The position numbers were made by a program, and so were the translations under genes. The notes under the pieces were generated by a model. It worked only from the letters and a program-made list of their open reading frames with translations. It searched no databases and was not told the origin of the DNA. A DNA stretch of 64,000 bases from Kitasatospora phosalacinea (GTDB taxonomy: Bacteria > Actinomycetota > Actinomycetes > Streptomycetales > Streptomycetaceae), in assembly GCF_000716545.1 (NCBI RefSeq), contig NZ_JNWZ01000036.1, forward strand, positions 6,139 to 70,138, read 5' to 3'. Position 1 is the first letter of the stretch. Each line of letters starts with the position of its first letter. Of the stretch, positions 1 to 8,665 are shown in pieces.

Positions 1-260
1 GCCAGCAGGCGCTCGGTGCCGGTGCGTCCGGCGAGCAGGGTCCCGGTCTCGTGGGACCAGTGGCGTTCCGCGTGGCGCAGCGCGTTGGCGATCAGCGCGG
101 AGCGGGTGGGCAGGTAGTTGGTGATCACCGCGGTGGAGCCGCCCAGCTCCTGTGCCACGGCGCGGATGGTGACGGCCCGGACGCCGCGCTCGCGGGCGAC
201 CTGGATGGTGGCGTCGGCGATCCGGGCCAGTCGGTCTTCCTGGTCGACCTCGATCGGCAT
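1..260 (-). CDS. TetR/AcrR family regulator (C-terminus cut by window edge)
   Basis: Only the first 86 residues lie in the window. They form a typical TetR N-terminal DNA-binding domain: helix 1 about residues 10-24 (RLARIADATIQVARERG), then the helix-turn-helix around residues 28-52 (VTIRAVAQELGGSTAVITNYLPTR) and the ALIAN stretch that follows it in the family. The ATG at 258-260 was chosen because the conserved helix 1 begins directly after it. The gene is divergent from the hydrolase/ABC operon at 428, and a large near-palindrome lies between them, so it probably represses that operon and itself. The ligand-binding domain is outside the window, so the inducer cannot be guessed. Confidence 0.9.
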   Translation of the reverse strand, partial: MPIEVDQEDRLARIADATIQVARERGVRAVTIRAVAQELGGSTAVITNYLPTRSALIANALRHAERHWSHETGTLLAGRTGTERLL

Positions 261-282
261 CTGCGTACTCCTCCGAAAAGTG

Positions 283-347
283 TTGACCGGTTGGCGGGCA
301 GGTGCAATCTTGTCATACAACAACGTTGCACAACGCTGTTGCATGAC
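283..347 (+). promoter_or_regulatory. divergent promoter with a 36-bp TetR-type operator
   Basis: Positions 312-347 form a near-palindrome: GTCATACAACAACGTTGC (312-329) pairs with ACAACGCTGTTGCATGAC (330-347) at 15 of 18 positions. A TTGACC hexamer (283-288) lies 16-17 bp upstream of the weak -10 candidates CAATCT/AATCTT, which run into the operator. Size, symmetry and the place between a tetR gene and its neighbour fit a TetR dimer-pair site. This is the most AT-rich stretch of the first kilobases. Confidence 0.75.
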
Positions 348-427
348 GCTGCCGACCGGAACCCCCGCCGCGCGTCCGCCCGTTGCGCACCTCCCCGCCG
401 CGCCCTCCAGGCTGGAGCGACACCACC

Positions 428-2131
428 GTGCCATCCCCCGAAACCCCGCAGCTCGCCATCGAACGGGTCGTCCCCGCGCCCGTCCCCCCGCAGGCCCGCC
501 AGCACCGCGTCCGGGTCCGCGACGGAGTCCGCCTCGCCACCGACGTCTACCTGCCGGACGGCGGCGCCGCGCCGCCGCGCCCCACCGTGCTGATCCGGCT
601 CCCGTACGACAAGAACAGCCGCTACGTGTTCACCGACGAGATCGCCGCCCGCCTCACCGCCCGCGGCTACGCCGTCGCCGTGCAGGACGTGCGCGGCAAG
701 TTCCGCTCCGAGGGCGCCACGCTGCCCTTCGTGCACGAGTCCGCCGACGGGTACGACACCATCGAGTGGATCACCCGGCAGAGCTGGTCGAACGGCCGGG
801 TGGGCATGTTCGGCGACTCCTACTACGGCTTCACCCAGTGGGCCGCCGTCGCCGCCGAGCACCCCGCACTGCGCGCCGTCGTGCCGCGGGTCACCGCCGC
901 CGACTTCAACGCGGTGCTCCGTCGCGGCGGGCGCGAACTGCCGCCCCCGCCCTGGCGGGAGGGCGTCGCCTACTTCGCCCACCACTGGGTGGGCCGGGAC
1001 ACCTACGAGTACCGGGCCGACCCGGCCGCGCGACCGGCCATCGCGCCGTACGAGCAGGCGTTCCGGCAGATCGGCGACCGCTCGGCCTGGTTCACCCTGC
1101 TCGCCCCGCACCGAATCGACCTGTGCACCCAGTTCGGGCGGCACCCGTTCGACGCCCGGCCGGTGCCGGTGCTGCACTGCGTCGGCTGGTACGACAACAT
1201 CGTCCGCGCCCACCTCGCCGACTACCTGGAACTCGCCGCCCGCCCCGAGTGGAACGCCGTGCAGTACCTGTGGGCCGGCGCCGTCGACCACGAGAACTAC
1301 CCGCTGGCCCTGGCCCCGATCGCCCCCGGCGACGACCACGCCCAGGACGCCGGCGCCCTGCGGCGGATGCTCGACGGCTACCTCGGCCCGGCCCTCGACT
1401 TCCTGGACGTGTTCCTGGCGGGCAGCCGGAAGGCGGACGAACTGCCCAAGGTCACCTGGGAGTTGGGCCACGCCGGCTGGCGCACCGCCGACTCCTGGCC
1501 GCCGCCCGGCACCCGCCGGCTCACCCTGCACCTGGCCGCCGCCGACCGCGCCGCCGGCCCGCTGCCCGGCGGCGCGCTCACCGCCGAGCCACCGGGGCCG
1601 GGGGAGGAGCGGCACGCCGCGTGGGCGCACGACCCGGACGCGCCCGTCCCGTCCCTGGTCGACAACTCCTTCGCCTACCTGCACACCCACCCCGACCTGG
1701 CCCCCCTCGCCGGGCGCCCCGACGTGCTGGCGTTCACCGGCGAGGTGCTGGAGCGGCCGCTGGACCTGGCCGGGCCGGTCGAGGCCGAGCTGGACGTGGA
1801 CGGCGAAGCCCCCGTCTTCGACGTGTTCGCCAAACTCGCCGACCTCGCGCCCGACGGCACCGCCCGGCTGATCGTCCGCGGTCAGGTGCAGGCCACCGCC
1901 GGCGGCACCGTGCACCTCGACCTCGCGCACACCGGCTACCGGGTGCGCGCCGGACACCGGCTGCTGCTGCTGGTCACCGCCTCCGACTTCCCGCTGTTCC
2001 TGCCCGCCACCGGCACCGGTGACAACCCGTGGACCGCCACCGGGGCCCGCCCCGCCGTCCAGCACCTGCGCACCGGCGGCGCGCACCCCTCCCGGCTCAC
2101 CCTCACCGTCCTGCCCGCCTCCGCCCGCTGA
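428..2131 (+). CDS. CocE/NonD family hydrolase (X-Pro dipeptidyl-peptidase S15-like)
   Basis: A 567-residue serine hydrolase of the CocE/NonD family. Residues about 25-300 hold the alpha/beta-hydrolase core, with the nucleophile elbow GDSYYG (Ser about 131) after the VQDVRGKFRSEG stretch typical of the family. The C-terminal 200 residues, ending in a VTASDFPLF stretch, match the jelly-roll domain PepX_C. Such enzymes cleave ester or amide bonds; the substrate is unknown. The GTG at 428 is preceded by GGAG at about 413 and is preferred over an in-frame TTG at 383 that has no ribosome site. No signal peptide is seen, so it should act in the cytoplasm on something imported by the ABC system encoded directly downstream. 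Confidence 0.88.
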   Translation: MPSPETPQLAIERVVPAPVPPQARQHRVRVRDGVRLATDVYLPDGGAAPPRPTVLIRLPYDKNSRYVFTDEIAARLTARGYAVAVQDVRGKFRSEGATLPFVHESADGYDTIEWITRQSWSNGRVGMFGDSYYGFTQWAAVAAEHPALRAVVPRVTAADFNAVLRRGGRELPPPPWREGVAYFAHHWVGRDTYEYRADPAARPAIAPYEQAFRQIGDRSAWFTLLAPHRIDLCTQFGRHPFDARPVPVLHCVGWYDNIVRAHLADYLELAARPEWNAVQYLWAGAVDHENYPLALAPIAPGDDHAQDAGALRRMLDGYLGPALDFLDVFLAGSRKADELPKVTWELGHAGWRTADSWPPPGTRRLTLHLAAADRAAGPLPGGALTAEPPGPGEERHAAWAHDPDAPVPSLVDNSFAYLHTHPDLAPLAGRPDVLAFTGEVLERPLDLAGPVEAELDVDGEAPVFDVFAKLADLAPDGTARLIVRGQVQATAGGTVHLDLAHTGYRVRAGHRLLLLVTASDFPLFLPATGTGDNPWTATGARPAVQHLRTGGAHPSRLTLTVLPASAR

Positions 2132-2184
2132 CGCCCGCTGACACCCACCGGCCCCCACCGACACCCCCTCAGGAGCACCCCCTC

Positions 2185-3849
2185 ATGCACGCTCCCCGCA
2201 GACCCGCCGCGACCCGCAGACCCGCCGCCCCGGCGGTGGCAGCGGCCGCCGCTGCGCTCCTCGTGCTGAGCGCCTGCGGCTCGTCCGCCGCCCCCGGCAG
2301 CGGAAAGCCCGCCGAACTCACCGAGTTCACCCCCGCCGCCACCGGGCAGCTCGACCGCGTCACCTGGAACCTGCCCACCGGCGAACCGCTCAGCCTCGAC
2401 CCGGCCAGGGTCGGCGACTACTCGCCCAGCACCGTCGTCTCCAACCTGTGCGACCCGCTGCTGCGCCTGCACGCCGACTACACCTACGGCCCCGGCCTGG
2501 CCACCGCGTGGACCTGGACCGACCCCACCACCCTGGTGCTCGACCTGCGCGAGGACGTCAAGTTCTGGGACGGCAACCCGATGACCTCCGCCGACGCGGT
2601 CGCCAGCCTGGAACGCCAGCAGGACCCGGCCACCCGCAGCGCCAACGCCGACGCGCTGCGCAACGTCACCGCGATCGAGGCGGACGGCCCGCACCGGGTC
2701 ACCGTCCGGTTCAAGCAGCCCGACCAGCTGTTCGTGAAGGCGCTCACCAACGGCTTCGGCGCCGTCAGCGAGGCGAGCTACCTGGCGAAGGCCGGTGCCG
2801 ACTACGGCACCCCCGGCGGCGGGCTGATGTGCACCGGCCCGTACCGGCTGGGGGAGTGGAGGGCCGGCGAGTCCATCGGCATCACCCGGGCCGGCACCTA
2901 CTGGGACACCGCGCTGCAACCCAAGGTCAAGGAGCTGACCTTTCGCTTCATCACCGACGGCTCCACCCTCACCGGCGCCCTGCTCTCCGGCGAGGTCGAC
3001 GGCTCCTACGAGATCAACACCGCCACCGCCCGCGCCCTCGCGCACTCCTCCGCCGGCACCCTCTACCGCGGCGCCTCCGCGCAGACCGTCTTCCTCACCC
3101 CCACCGGCCCCGACTCCCCGCTCGCCGACCCCCGGACGATCCGGGCCCTGCAACTCGTCCTCGACCGCGACGCGCTGATCCGCAACGTGTACGACGGCGC
3201 CGCCCGGAAGCTCAAGACCTTCGTCCCCGCGCTGGTCTGGCAGCACGACCCCGCCGCCGCCACCTACACCGCCGGCTACGACGCGCTGCCGCCCGCCCCC
3301 GCCGTCGACCTCGACCGGGCCCGCGAGATCCTGGCCGGCGCCCCGGGCGGCCGGACCGACATCACCGTCGCCGTCGCCGCCGGCGACCAGCAGTCCCTGC
3401 AGACCCTCACCTTCCTCCAGGACGCCGCCCGCAAGATCGGCCTGAACGTCCGGATCAAGCAGCTCCAACCCGCCGAACTCTCCGGCCTGTTCTACGACCC
3501 GGCGCTGCGCCGGGGCCTGGACGCCGTCATCGTGCTCGGCTACGTCGAACTGCCCGACCCCTCCTCGTACGTCCAGCAGATGACCGACCCCGGCTCGCCG
3601 TTCAACTGGGCCGGCTACCGCGACGACACCGTCACCGCCGCCCTCGGCGAAGCCCGCGCCGCCACCGACCCCGCCCGGGCCGCCGACGCCTTCAACCGCG
3701 CCCAGGCCGCCTTCGTCGAGGACCTGCCGATCGTTCCGATCGCCGCCCCCGACGAGCGGATGTTCCTCAACAGGCGGATCAGCGGCGCCCCCGCCACCTT
3801 CGCCTACGTCAACATGCCCTGGGCCGCGTACCTCGGCGGCACCCGGTGA
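2185..3849 (+). CDS. ABC transporter substrate-binding lipoprotein, family 5 (peptide/nickel type)
   Basis: A 554-residue extracytoplasmic solute-binding protein of the SBP_bac_5 family. The N-terminus is basic, then hydrophobic and ends in the lipobox LSAC (Cys31), so the mature protein should be lipid-anchored outside the membrane. The segment around residues 60-90 (GEPLSLDPARVGDYSPSTVVSNLCDPLLR) and the VKFWDGNPMTSADAVASLER stretch are characteristic of the family. The ATG at 2185 has AGGAG at 2171. The stop overlaps the GTG of the first permease gene (GTGA), so the two are translationally coupled. Family members bind oligopeptides, nickel chelates or glycosides; the cargo here is unknown but presumably suits the upstream hydrolase. 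Confidence 0.92.
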   Translation: MHAPRRPAATRRPAAPAVAAAAAALLVLSACGSSAAPGSGKPAELTEFTPAATGQLDRVTWNLPTGEPLSLDPARVGDYSPSTVVSNLCDPLLRLHADYTYGPGLATAWTWTDPTTLVLDLREDVKFWDGNPMTSADAVASLERQQDPATRSANADALRNVTAIEADGPHRVTVRFKQPDQLFVKALTNGFGAVSEASYLAKAGADYGTPGGGLMCTGPYRLGEWRAGESIGITRAGTYWDTALQPKVKELTFRFITDGSTLTGALLSGEVDGSYEINTATARALAHSSAGTLYRGASAQTVFLTPTGPDSPLADPRTIRALQLVLDRDALIRNVYDGAARKLKTFVPALVWQHDPAAATYTAGYDALPPAPAVDLDRAREILAGAPGGRTDITVAVAAGDQQSLQTLTFLQDAARKIGLNVRIKQLQPAELSGLFYDPALRRGLDAVIVLGYVELPDPSSYVQQMTDPGSPFNWAGYRDDTVTAALGEARAATDPARAADAFNRAQAAFVEDLPIVPIAAPDERMFLNRRISGAPATFAYVNMPWAAYLGGTR

Positions 3850-4799
3850 CGGCGCACTACCTCCTGCGCCGGGCGCTCGGACTGCTCGCCACCCTGCTGG
3901 CCGCGAGCCTCGCCATCTACGGCGGGCTCTTCCTCGCCCCCGGCGACCCCGCCACCCTGCTGGTCGGCGGCGGCAAACCCCCCAACCCCGCGCTCCTCGC
4001 CGAGATCCACCGCCAGTACCACCTCGACGACCCCTTCCTCACCCGGTACTGGCACTGGCTGACCGGCATGCTGCACGGCGACGCCGGCACCTCGCTCGCC
4101 CACCACGACAGCGTCGCCCACCTGATCGGCAGCCGGATCGGCACCACCGCCCTGCTGATCGCCTACGCGAGCACGCTCATCCTGCTGGTCGGCACCGCCC
4201 TCGGCACCCTGGCCGGACTGCGCGGCGGCCGCACCGCCACCGCCGTCACCGCCGCCACCGGCACCCTGATGGCCGTCCCCACCTTCGTCTCCGCCGTCCT
4301 GCTGATCTGGCTGTTCGCCGTCCGGCTCGGCTGGCTGCCCGCCTACGGCACCGGCGACGGGCTCGCCGACCGACTGCGCCACCTCACCCTGCCCGCCCTC
4401 GCGCTCGCCGCCTCCTGGCTCGCCTACGTCGCCCAGGTCACCCGCTCCGCCGTGCACACCGAACAGGGCTCCGAACACGTCCAGACCGCCCGCGGCCGGG
4501 GCATCCCCGAACGCCTGGTGATCCGCCGCCACGTGCTGCGCAACGCCTCCGGGCCGATCCTCTCGGTGGCCGGCGTCTCCGTCGCCGGACTGATCGCCGG
4601 CAGCTCCGTCATCGAGCAGACCTTCGGCCTCAACGGCGTCGGCGCCCTGCTCGTGCAGAGCGCCGCCCGCCAGGACCTCGCCGTCGTCCAGGCCCTCGCC
4701 CTGCTCACCGTCACCGCCTTCGCCCTGGTCAACACCGCCGTCGACGTGGCCACCGCCGCGCTCGACCACCGCACCCCGATCGGAGGCGCCCGCCCATGA
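3846..4799 (+). CDS. ABC transporter permease, DppB/OppB type
   Basis: A 317-residue inner-membrane permease. It opens with a hydrophobic helix (LLRRALGLLATLLAASLAIYGG) and the FLAPGDPA motif found after TM1 in DppB proteins. About five further helices follow, with the cytoplasmic coupling segment containing HVQTARGRGIPERLVIRRHVLRNA, the EAA-like loop that contacts the ATPases. The start is the GTG at 3846, inside the stop of the preceding gene; its own stop overlaps the ATG of the next gene. It forms the translocation pore with the DppC-type subunit encoded next. Confidence 0.92.
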   Translation: MTAHYLLRRALGLLATLLAASLAIYGGLFLAPGDPATLLVGGGKPPNPALLAEIHRQYHLDDPFLTRYWHWLTGMLHGDAGTSLAHHDSVAHLIGSRIGTTALLIAYASTLILLVGTALGTLAGLRGGRTATAVTAATGTLMAVPTFVSAVLLIWLFAVRLGWLPAYGTGDGLADRLRHLTLPALALAASWLAYVAQVTRSAVHTEQGSEHVQTARGRGIPERLVIRRHVLRNASGPILSVAGVSVAGLIAGSSVIEQTFGLNGVGALLVQSAARQDLAVVQALALLTVTAFALVNTAVDVATAALDHRTPIGGARP

Positions 4800-5656
4800 C
4801 CACGCTCCGCCTCGCCGCCGCCGTCCGCGGACCCGGCCGGACCGGGCCGCGCGGACGGCCGGTGCCGCTGCTCGCCGGAGCGGTCGTCGCCCTGGTCGTG
4901 CTCGCCGCCGCCCTCGCCCCGCTGATCGCCCCCCACGACCCGAACGCCGTCGACCCGCTCGCCGTCTCCCTGCCCCCCGGCGCCGCGCACTGGCTCGGCA
5001 CCGACGACACCGGCCGCGACATCGCCTCCCGGCTGCTGTACGGCGCCCGGCCCAGCCTGCTCGCCCCGCTCGCCGTCACCCTCGCCGCCGGGACGATCGG
5101 CACCGCGCTCGCCGTCAGCGCCGCCTGGCTCGGCGGCTGGTGGGACCGCCTGGTCACCGCCGCCCTCGACCTGGTCTTCGGCTTCCCCGGACTCGTCCTC
5201 GCCGTCGTCGGCGCCGCCCTGTTCGGCGCCGGACTGCCCGTCGCCGTCGCCACCCTGACGATCGCCTACCTGCCCTACGTCGCCCGGGTGGTGCGCGGCA
5301 GCGCCCTGCGCGAACGCCACCTGCCCTACGTCGCCGCGCTGCGGATGCTCGGCCTCGGCGGCGCCCGCGCCTGCCTGCGCCACCTGCTGCCCAACCTCGC
5401 CCCGCTCGTCCTCGTCCAGACCGCGACCGCCTTCGGCTACACCCTGCTCGACACCGCCGCGTTCTCCTTCATCGGACTCGGCGCCCAACCCCCCACCGCC
5501 GAATGGGGACTGATGGTCGCCCAGGGCGCCCCCGGCCTCCTGGCCGGCCGCCCCGAACAGGCCCTCGCCGCCGGCGGCGCCATCGTGCTGTTCACCGTCG
5601 CCTGCGGACTGCTCGGCACCGCCCTGTCCCAACGCCTCGCCGGAGACCGGACATGA
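4796..5656 (+). CDS. ABC transporter permease, DppC/OppC type
   Basis: A 286-residue permease of the DppC class. After a short cytoplasmic tail comes TM1 (about residues 22-42), then APHDPNAVDPLAVSLPP and HWLGTDDTGRDIASRLLYGAR, both hallmarks of DppC/OppC proteins. The coupling loop is YVAALRMLGLGGARACLRHLLPN. It is predicted to pair with the preceding permease. Start and stop are both in ATGA overlaps, so the whole importer is read as one coupled unit. Confidence 0.92.
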   Translation: MTTLRLAAAVRGPGRTGPRGRPVPLLAGAVVALVVLAAALAPLIAPHDPNAVDPLAVSLPPGAAHWLGTDDTGRDIASRLLYGARPSLLAPLAVTLAAGTIGTALAVSAAWLGGWWDRLVTAALDLVFGFPGLVLAVVGAALFGAGLPVAVATLTIAYLPYVARVVRGSALRERHLPYVAALRMLGLGGARACLRHLLPNLAPLVLVQTATAFGYTLLDTAAFSFIGLGAQPPTAEWGLMVAQGAPGLLAGRPEQALAAGGAIVLFTVACGLLGTALSQRLAGDRT

Positions 5657-6633
5657 TCCCGCTGCTCGAATTCGACGCCCTGCGCGTCACCCTGCCCGGC
5701 CCGCGCGGCACCCGGCGCACCGTCATCCACCGCGTCGACCTCGCCCTCGCCCCCGGCAGCGCCGTCGGACTGGTCGGCGAGTCCGGCTCCGGCAAGTCGC
5801 TCACCGCCCGCAGCGTCCTCGGCCTGCTCCCGCCCGGCGCCCGGGTCGACGGCGACGTCCGCTTCGACGGCGCCTCCGTCCCCGCCATGCGCCCGCCCGA
5901 ACTGCGCGCCCTGCGCCGCGGCGGCGCCGCCATGGTCTTCCAGGACCCGCGCGCCCACATCAACCCGCTGCGCACCGTCGGCGACTTCCTCACCGAGGCC
6001 CTGGTCTCCGTCCGCGGCCTCACCCGGGCCGCCGCCGACGCCCGCGCCACCGCCCTGCTCGACGAGGTCCACGTCGCCGACGCCGCCCGCCGACTGCGCC
6101 AGCGCCCCGCCGAACTCTCCGGCGGACTGCTGCAACGCGTCATGATCGCCGCCGCGCTCGCCGCCGAACCCCGCCTGCTGCTCGCCGACGAACCCACCAC
6201 CGCGCTCGACGTCACCACCCAGGCCGAAGTCATGGCCGTCATCGACGAAGCCCGCCGACGCCACGGCCTCACCCTGCTGTTCATCACCCACGACCTCGCC
6301 CTGGCCGCCGCCGTCTGCGACCGTGCCGCCGTCCTGTACGCCGGTACCCTGGCCGAGGAACTCCCCGCCCACCGCCTCGCCACCGGCGCCACCCACCCCT
6401 ACACCCGCGCCCTGCTCGCCGCCCGCCCCGACCCCACCGTTCCCGGCGCGAAGCTCCGCGCCATCGAGGGCCGTCCGCTCCCCGCCGACGAGGCCGGCCC
6501 CGGCTGCCCGTTCGCCCCGCGCTGCGCCCGCGCCACCGGGACGTGCCGCACCGAACGCCCCGAACCCCGGCCGAGCGGCGACGGCCGGGCCGCCTGCCAC
6601 CACCCCGTCCCTCTCGAGGGGAGCGCCCCGTGA
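5653..6633 (+). CDS. ABC transporter ATP-binding protein, DppD/OppD type
   Basis: A 326-residue ATPase subunit. It has Walker A GESGSGKS (residues 42-49), a Q-loop MVFQDPRAHINP (about 94-105), signature LSGGLLQRV (155-163), Walker B RLLLADEP (174-181) and the H-loop ITHD. The C-terminal extension contains the cysteine-rich GCPFAPRCA...GTC segment of the oligopeptide/dipeptide transporter C-terminal domain, which marks it as peptide/nickel type. It powers the two permeases with the DppF-type ATPase encoded next. Position 2 of the signature is intact, but the more usual GGMRQR is GGLLQR here. Confidence 0.93.
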   Translation: MIPLLEFDALRVTLPGPRGTRRTVIHRVDLALAPGSAVGLVGESGSGKSLTARSVLGLLPPGARVDGDVRFDGASVPAMRPPELRALRRGGAAMVFQDPRAHINPLRTVGDFLTEALVSVRGLTRAAADARATALLDEVHVADAARRLRQRPAELSGGLLQRVMIAAALAAEPRLLLADEPTTALDVTTQAEVMAVIDEARRRHGLTLLFITHDLALAAAVCDRAAVLYAGTLAEELPAHRLATGATHPYTRALLAARPDPTVPGAKLRAIEGRPLPADEAGPGCPFAPRCARATGTCRTERPEPRPSGDGRAACHHPVPLEGSAP

Positions 6634-7457
6634 AACCCCTGCTCGAAGTCGAACAGCTGGTCAAGCACTACGGCGCCCACACCGCCGTCGACGGCGTCGA
6701 CCTGCGCCTGATGCCCGGCCAGGCCCTCGCCGTGGTCGGCGAGTCCGGCTCCGGCAAGACCACCACCGCCCGCCTGGTCACCGGCCTGGAGACCTCCGAC
6801 GCCGGACGGATCACCCTCGGCGGCGCCCCGCCGCCCGGCCCCCGCGCCCGCCGCGCCGAACGCCTCGCCCACGCCCGCCGCGTCCAACTGGTCTTCCAGG
6901 ACCCGTACACCTCGCTCGACCCCCGGCAGAAGATCGGCGACGCCGTCGCCGAAGTCCTCGCCCTGCACGGCCCGCTGCGCGGCGCCGCCCTCGAAGCCCG
7001 CCGCGACGAACTGCTCACCCGGGTCGGCCTGGACGCCCGGCAGGCCGGCTCCCGCCCCCGCGCCCTCTCCGGCGGCCAGCGCCAACGCGCCGCCATCGCC
7101 CGGGCGCTGGCCGTCGAACCCGACCTGCTGGTGCTGGACGAGGCGGTCGCCGCGCTCGACGTCTCGGTGCAGGCCCAGATCGTCGACCTGCTGGCCCGGA
7201 TCCGCGAACAGCGCCCGATCGCCTACCTGTTCATCACCCACGACCTGGGCATCGTCCCGTTCCTGTGCGAGGACGTGGTGGTGATGCGCGGCGGCCGGAT
7301 CGTCGAGTCGGGCCGCTCCCGGGACGTGCTCACCGCCCCGCGCGACCCGTACACCCGCGCCCTGGTCGACTCCGTCCCCCGCCCCGGCTGGAAGCCCGCC
7401 CGACAGCCCGCCCGACAGCCCGCCCGACAGCCCGAACGAAAGGCCGTGACCCCGTGA
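6630..7457 (+). CDS. ABC transporter ATP-binding protein, DppF/OppF type
   Basis: A 275-residue second ATPase of the importer: Walker A GESGSGKT (37-44), Q-loop LVFQDPYTSLDP, signature LSGGQRQRAAIARAL, Walker B LLVLDEAV and H-loop ITHDLG. The D-loop/Walker B reads DEAVAALD instead of the usual DEPVSALD. The C-terminus is short and lacks the Cys-rich extension of its partner; it ends in a charged PARQ repeat tail encoded by three 12-bp repeats. The GTG at 6630 overlaps the upstream stop and follows a GAGGGGAG ribosome site. Confidence 0.92.
   Translation: MKPLLEVEQLVKHYGAHTAVDGVDLRLMPGQALAVVGESGSGKTTTARLVTGLETSDAGRITLGGAPPPGPRARRAERLAHARRVQLVFQDPYTSLDPRQKIGDAVAEVLALHGPLRGAALEARRDELLTRVGLDARQAGSRPRALSGGQRQRAAIARALAVEPDLLVLDEAVAALDVSVQAQIVDLLARIREQRPIAYLFITHDLGIVPFLCEDVVVMRGGRIVESGRSRDVLTAPRDPYTRALVDSVPRPGWKPARQPARQPARQPERKAVTP
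7401..7436 (+). repeat. three 12-bp tandem repeats at the 3' end of the dppF-type gene
   Basis: The unit CGACAGCCCGCC occurs at 7401-7412 and 7413-7424, and with two changes at 7425-7436. It encodes the RQPA repeats of the C-terminal tail. The tail lies outside the ATPase core, so copy number could vary without loss of function. Confidence 0.85.
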
Positions 7458-7915
7458 CCCCCGCCCTCGACTTCGCCTTCGAGATCCGCGCCCACCTCGC
7501 CCCCGCCCTGCACGTCGGCCACGGCGACGGCGAGACGCTGGAGTTCACCCCCATCACCGGCGGCACCGTCACCGGCCCCCGGCTCACCGGCACCGTGCTG
7601 CCCGGCGGCGGCGACTGGAGCAGCACCCGTGGCGCCGTCTGCCAACTCGACGCCCGCTACCTGCTGCGCGCCGAGGACGGCGCCGTCATCGACATCGTCA
7701 ACCGCGGGTACTACCGGCTCGGCCCCGACTGCCCCGAGCAGCACGAGGACGACGGCCTGCGGGTCAGCGAGGTGGGCGTCTACTACCGCACCGCGCCCGT
7801 CTTCCGCACCGACGCCCCCGCCCACCGCTGGCTGGCCGAGACGGTCTTCGTCGGCCTGGCCCGCCCCGAGGACGAGGAGCGGACCGTGGCGATCCGGATG
7901 TACGCGCTGCGCTGA
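7454..7915 (+). CDS. DUF3237 domain protein
   Basis: A 153-residue protein made almost wholly of a DUF3237 domain: an early LDFAFEIRAHLAPALHVG strand, a TPITGGTVTGPRLTGTVLPGGGDW core and the DIVNRGYYR segment are all present. The domain is a small beta-barrel of unclear biochemical role; some members are enzymes acting on small aromatic or ketone substrates, but that does not settle this one. The GTG at 7454 overlaps the stop of the upstream ATPase gene, so it is the last gene of the hydrolase-importer operon and likely acts on the imported compound or its cleavage product. Confidence 0.85.
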   Translation: MTPALDFAFEIRAHLAPALHVGHGDGETLEFTPITGGTVTGPRLTGTVLPGGGDWSSTRGAVCQLDARYLLRAEDGAVIDIVNRGYYRLGPDCPEQHEDDGLRVSEVGVYYRTAPVFRTDAPAHRWLAETVFVGLARPEDEERTVAIRMYALR

Positions 7916-7926
7916 CGCCGCCGCGG

Positions 7927-7971
7927 CCCGGGAAATAATTCGCACGACCGTGCCGAAATCCCGGGTAGGCT
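7927..7971 (+). promoter_or_regulatory. leaderless promoter with flanking inverted repeat
   Basis: TAGGCT (7966-7971) sits 7 bp before the ATG at 7979, the spacing of a -10 element for leaderless transcripts in actinomycetes. The inverted repeat CCCGGGA (7927-7933) / TCCCGGG (7959-7965) brackets the -35 region and could be an operator or a weak terminator for the upstream operon. Confidence 0.5.
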
Positions 7972-7978
7972 CGGCGGC

Positions 7979-8608
7979 ATGACGGACACCCAGGAAGTGG
8001 ACATCCGGGCGCTCGACGCGCGCGCCCTGAAGGCCGCGCGCTCCTACGTCGACCGGGTCGACGCCGCCGCGCTCGACCGGCCGACCCCCTGCGGGGCGTG
8101 GACGCTCGGACGACTGCTCGCGCACATGACCGGGCAGAACCACGGCTTCGCGGCCGCCGCCCGCGGCGGCGGCCGCGAACTCGCCGAGTGGGCGGACCGC
8201 CCACTCGGCGCGGACCCGGCGGGGGCGTTCGCCGCCTCGGCGGCCGAGGTGGCCGCGGCCTTCGCCGAGGAGGGCGTGCCGGAACGCGGGTTCTGGCTCC
8301 CCGAGATCCGCGACGGCGGCCCGTTCCCGGCCCGGCAGGCGATCGGCTTCCACTTCCTGGACTACCTCGTCCACGGCTGGGACGTCGCCGTCTCGATCGG
8401 CCTCCGCCCCGCCTTCGACGCCGACCTGGTGGCCGCCGCCCTCCCGATCGCCGCCCTCGTCCCTGCCGGGCCCGCCCGCGACCAGCCCGGTGCTGCCTTC
8501 GGCCCCGTCCTGGGGGCCGCGGCCGGTGACGACGGAGCCGACCCGTTCGACCGGGTGCTCAGGCTGCTCGGCCGCGATCCGAACTGGGCGCCGCCCCGGG
8601 CCGGTTGA
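7979..8608 (+). CDS. TIGR03086 family protein (DinB/mycothiol-dependent enzyme fold)
   Basis: A 209-residue protein of the TIGR03086 family. The signature DRPTPCGAWTLGRLLAHMTGQN (about residues 34-55) carries the first metal-binding histidine, and the DYLVHGWDVAVSIG motif (about 129-142) the second conserved histidine. The fold is the four-helix DinB bundle shared with mycothiol-dependent maleylpyruvate isomerase. Many such actinobacterial proteins are thought to use mycothiol, but this protein's reaction is unknown. It appears to be a single-gene unit and is convergent with the next gene. Confidence 0.85.
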   Translation: MTDTQEVDIRALDARALKAARSYVDRVDAAALDRPTPCGAWTLGRLLAHMTGQNHGFAAAARGGGRELAEWADRPLGADPAGAFAASAAEVAAAFAEEGVPERGFWLPEIRDGGPFPARQAIGFHFLDYLVHGWDVAVSIGLRPAFDADLVAAALPIAALVPAGPARDQPGAAFGPVLGAAAGDDGADPFDRVLRLLGRDPNWAPPRAG

Positions 8609-8665
8609 CCGGTCGGCCCTTCCTGGCCGGCCCCTCCCGGGCGGCCTCGGTGAACAACCGGGGCG

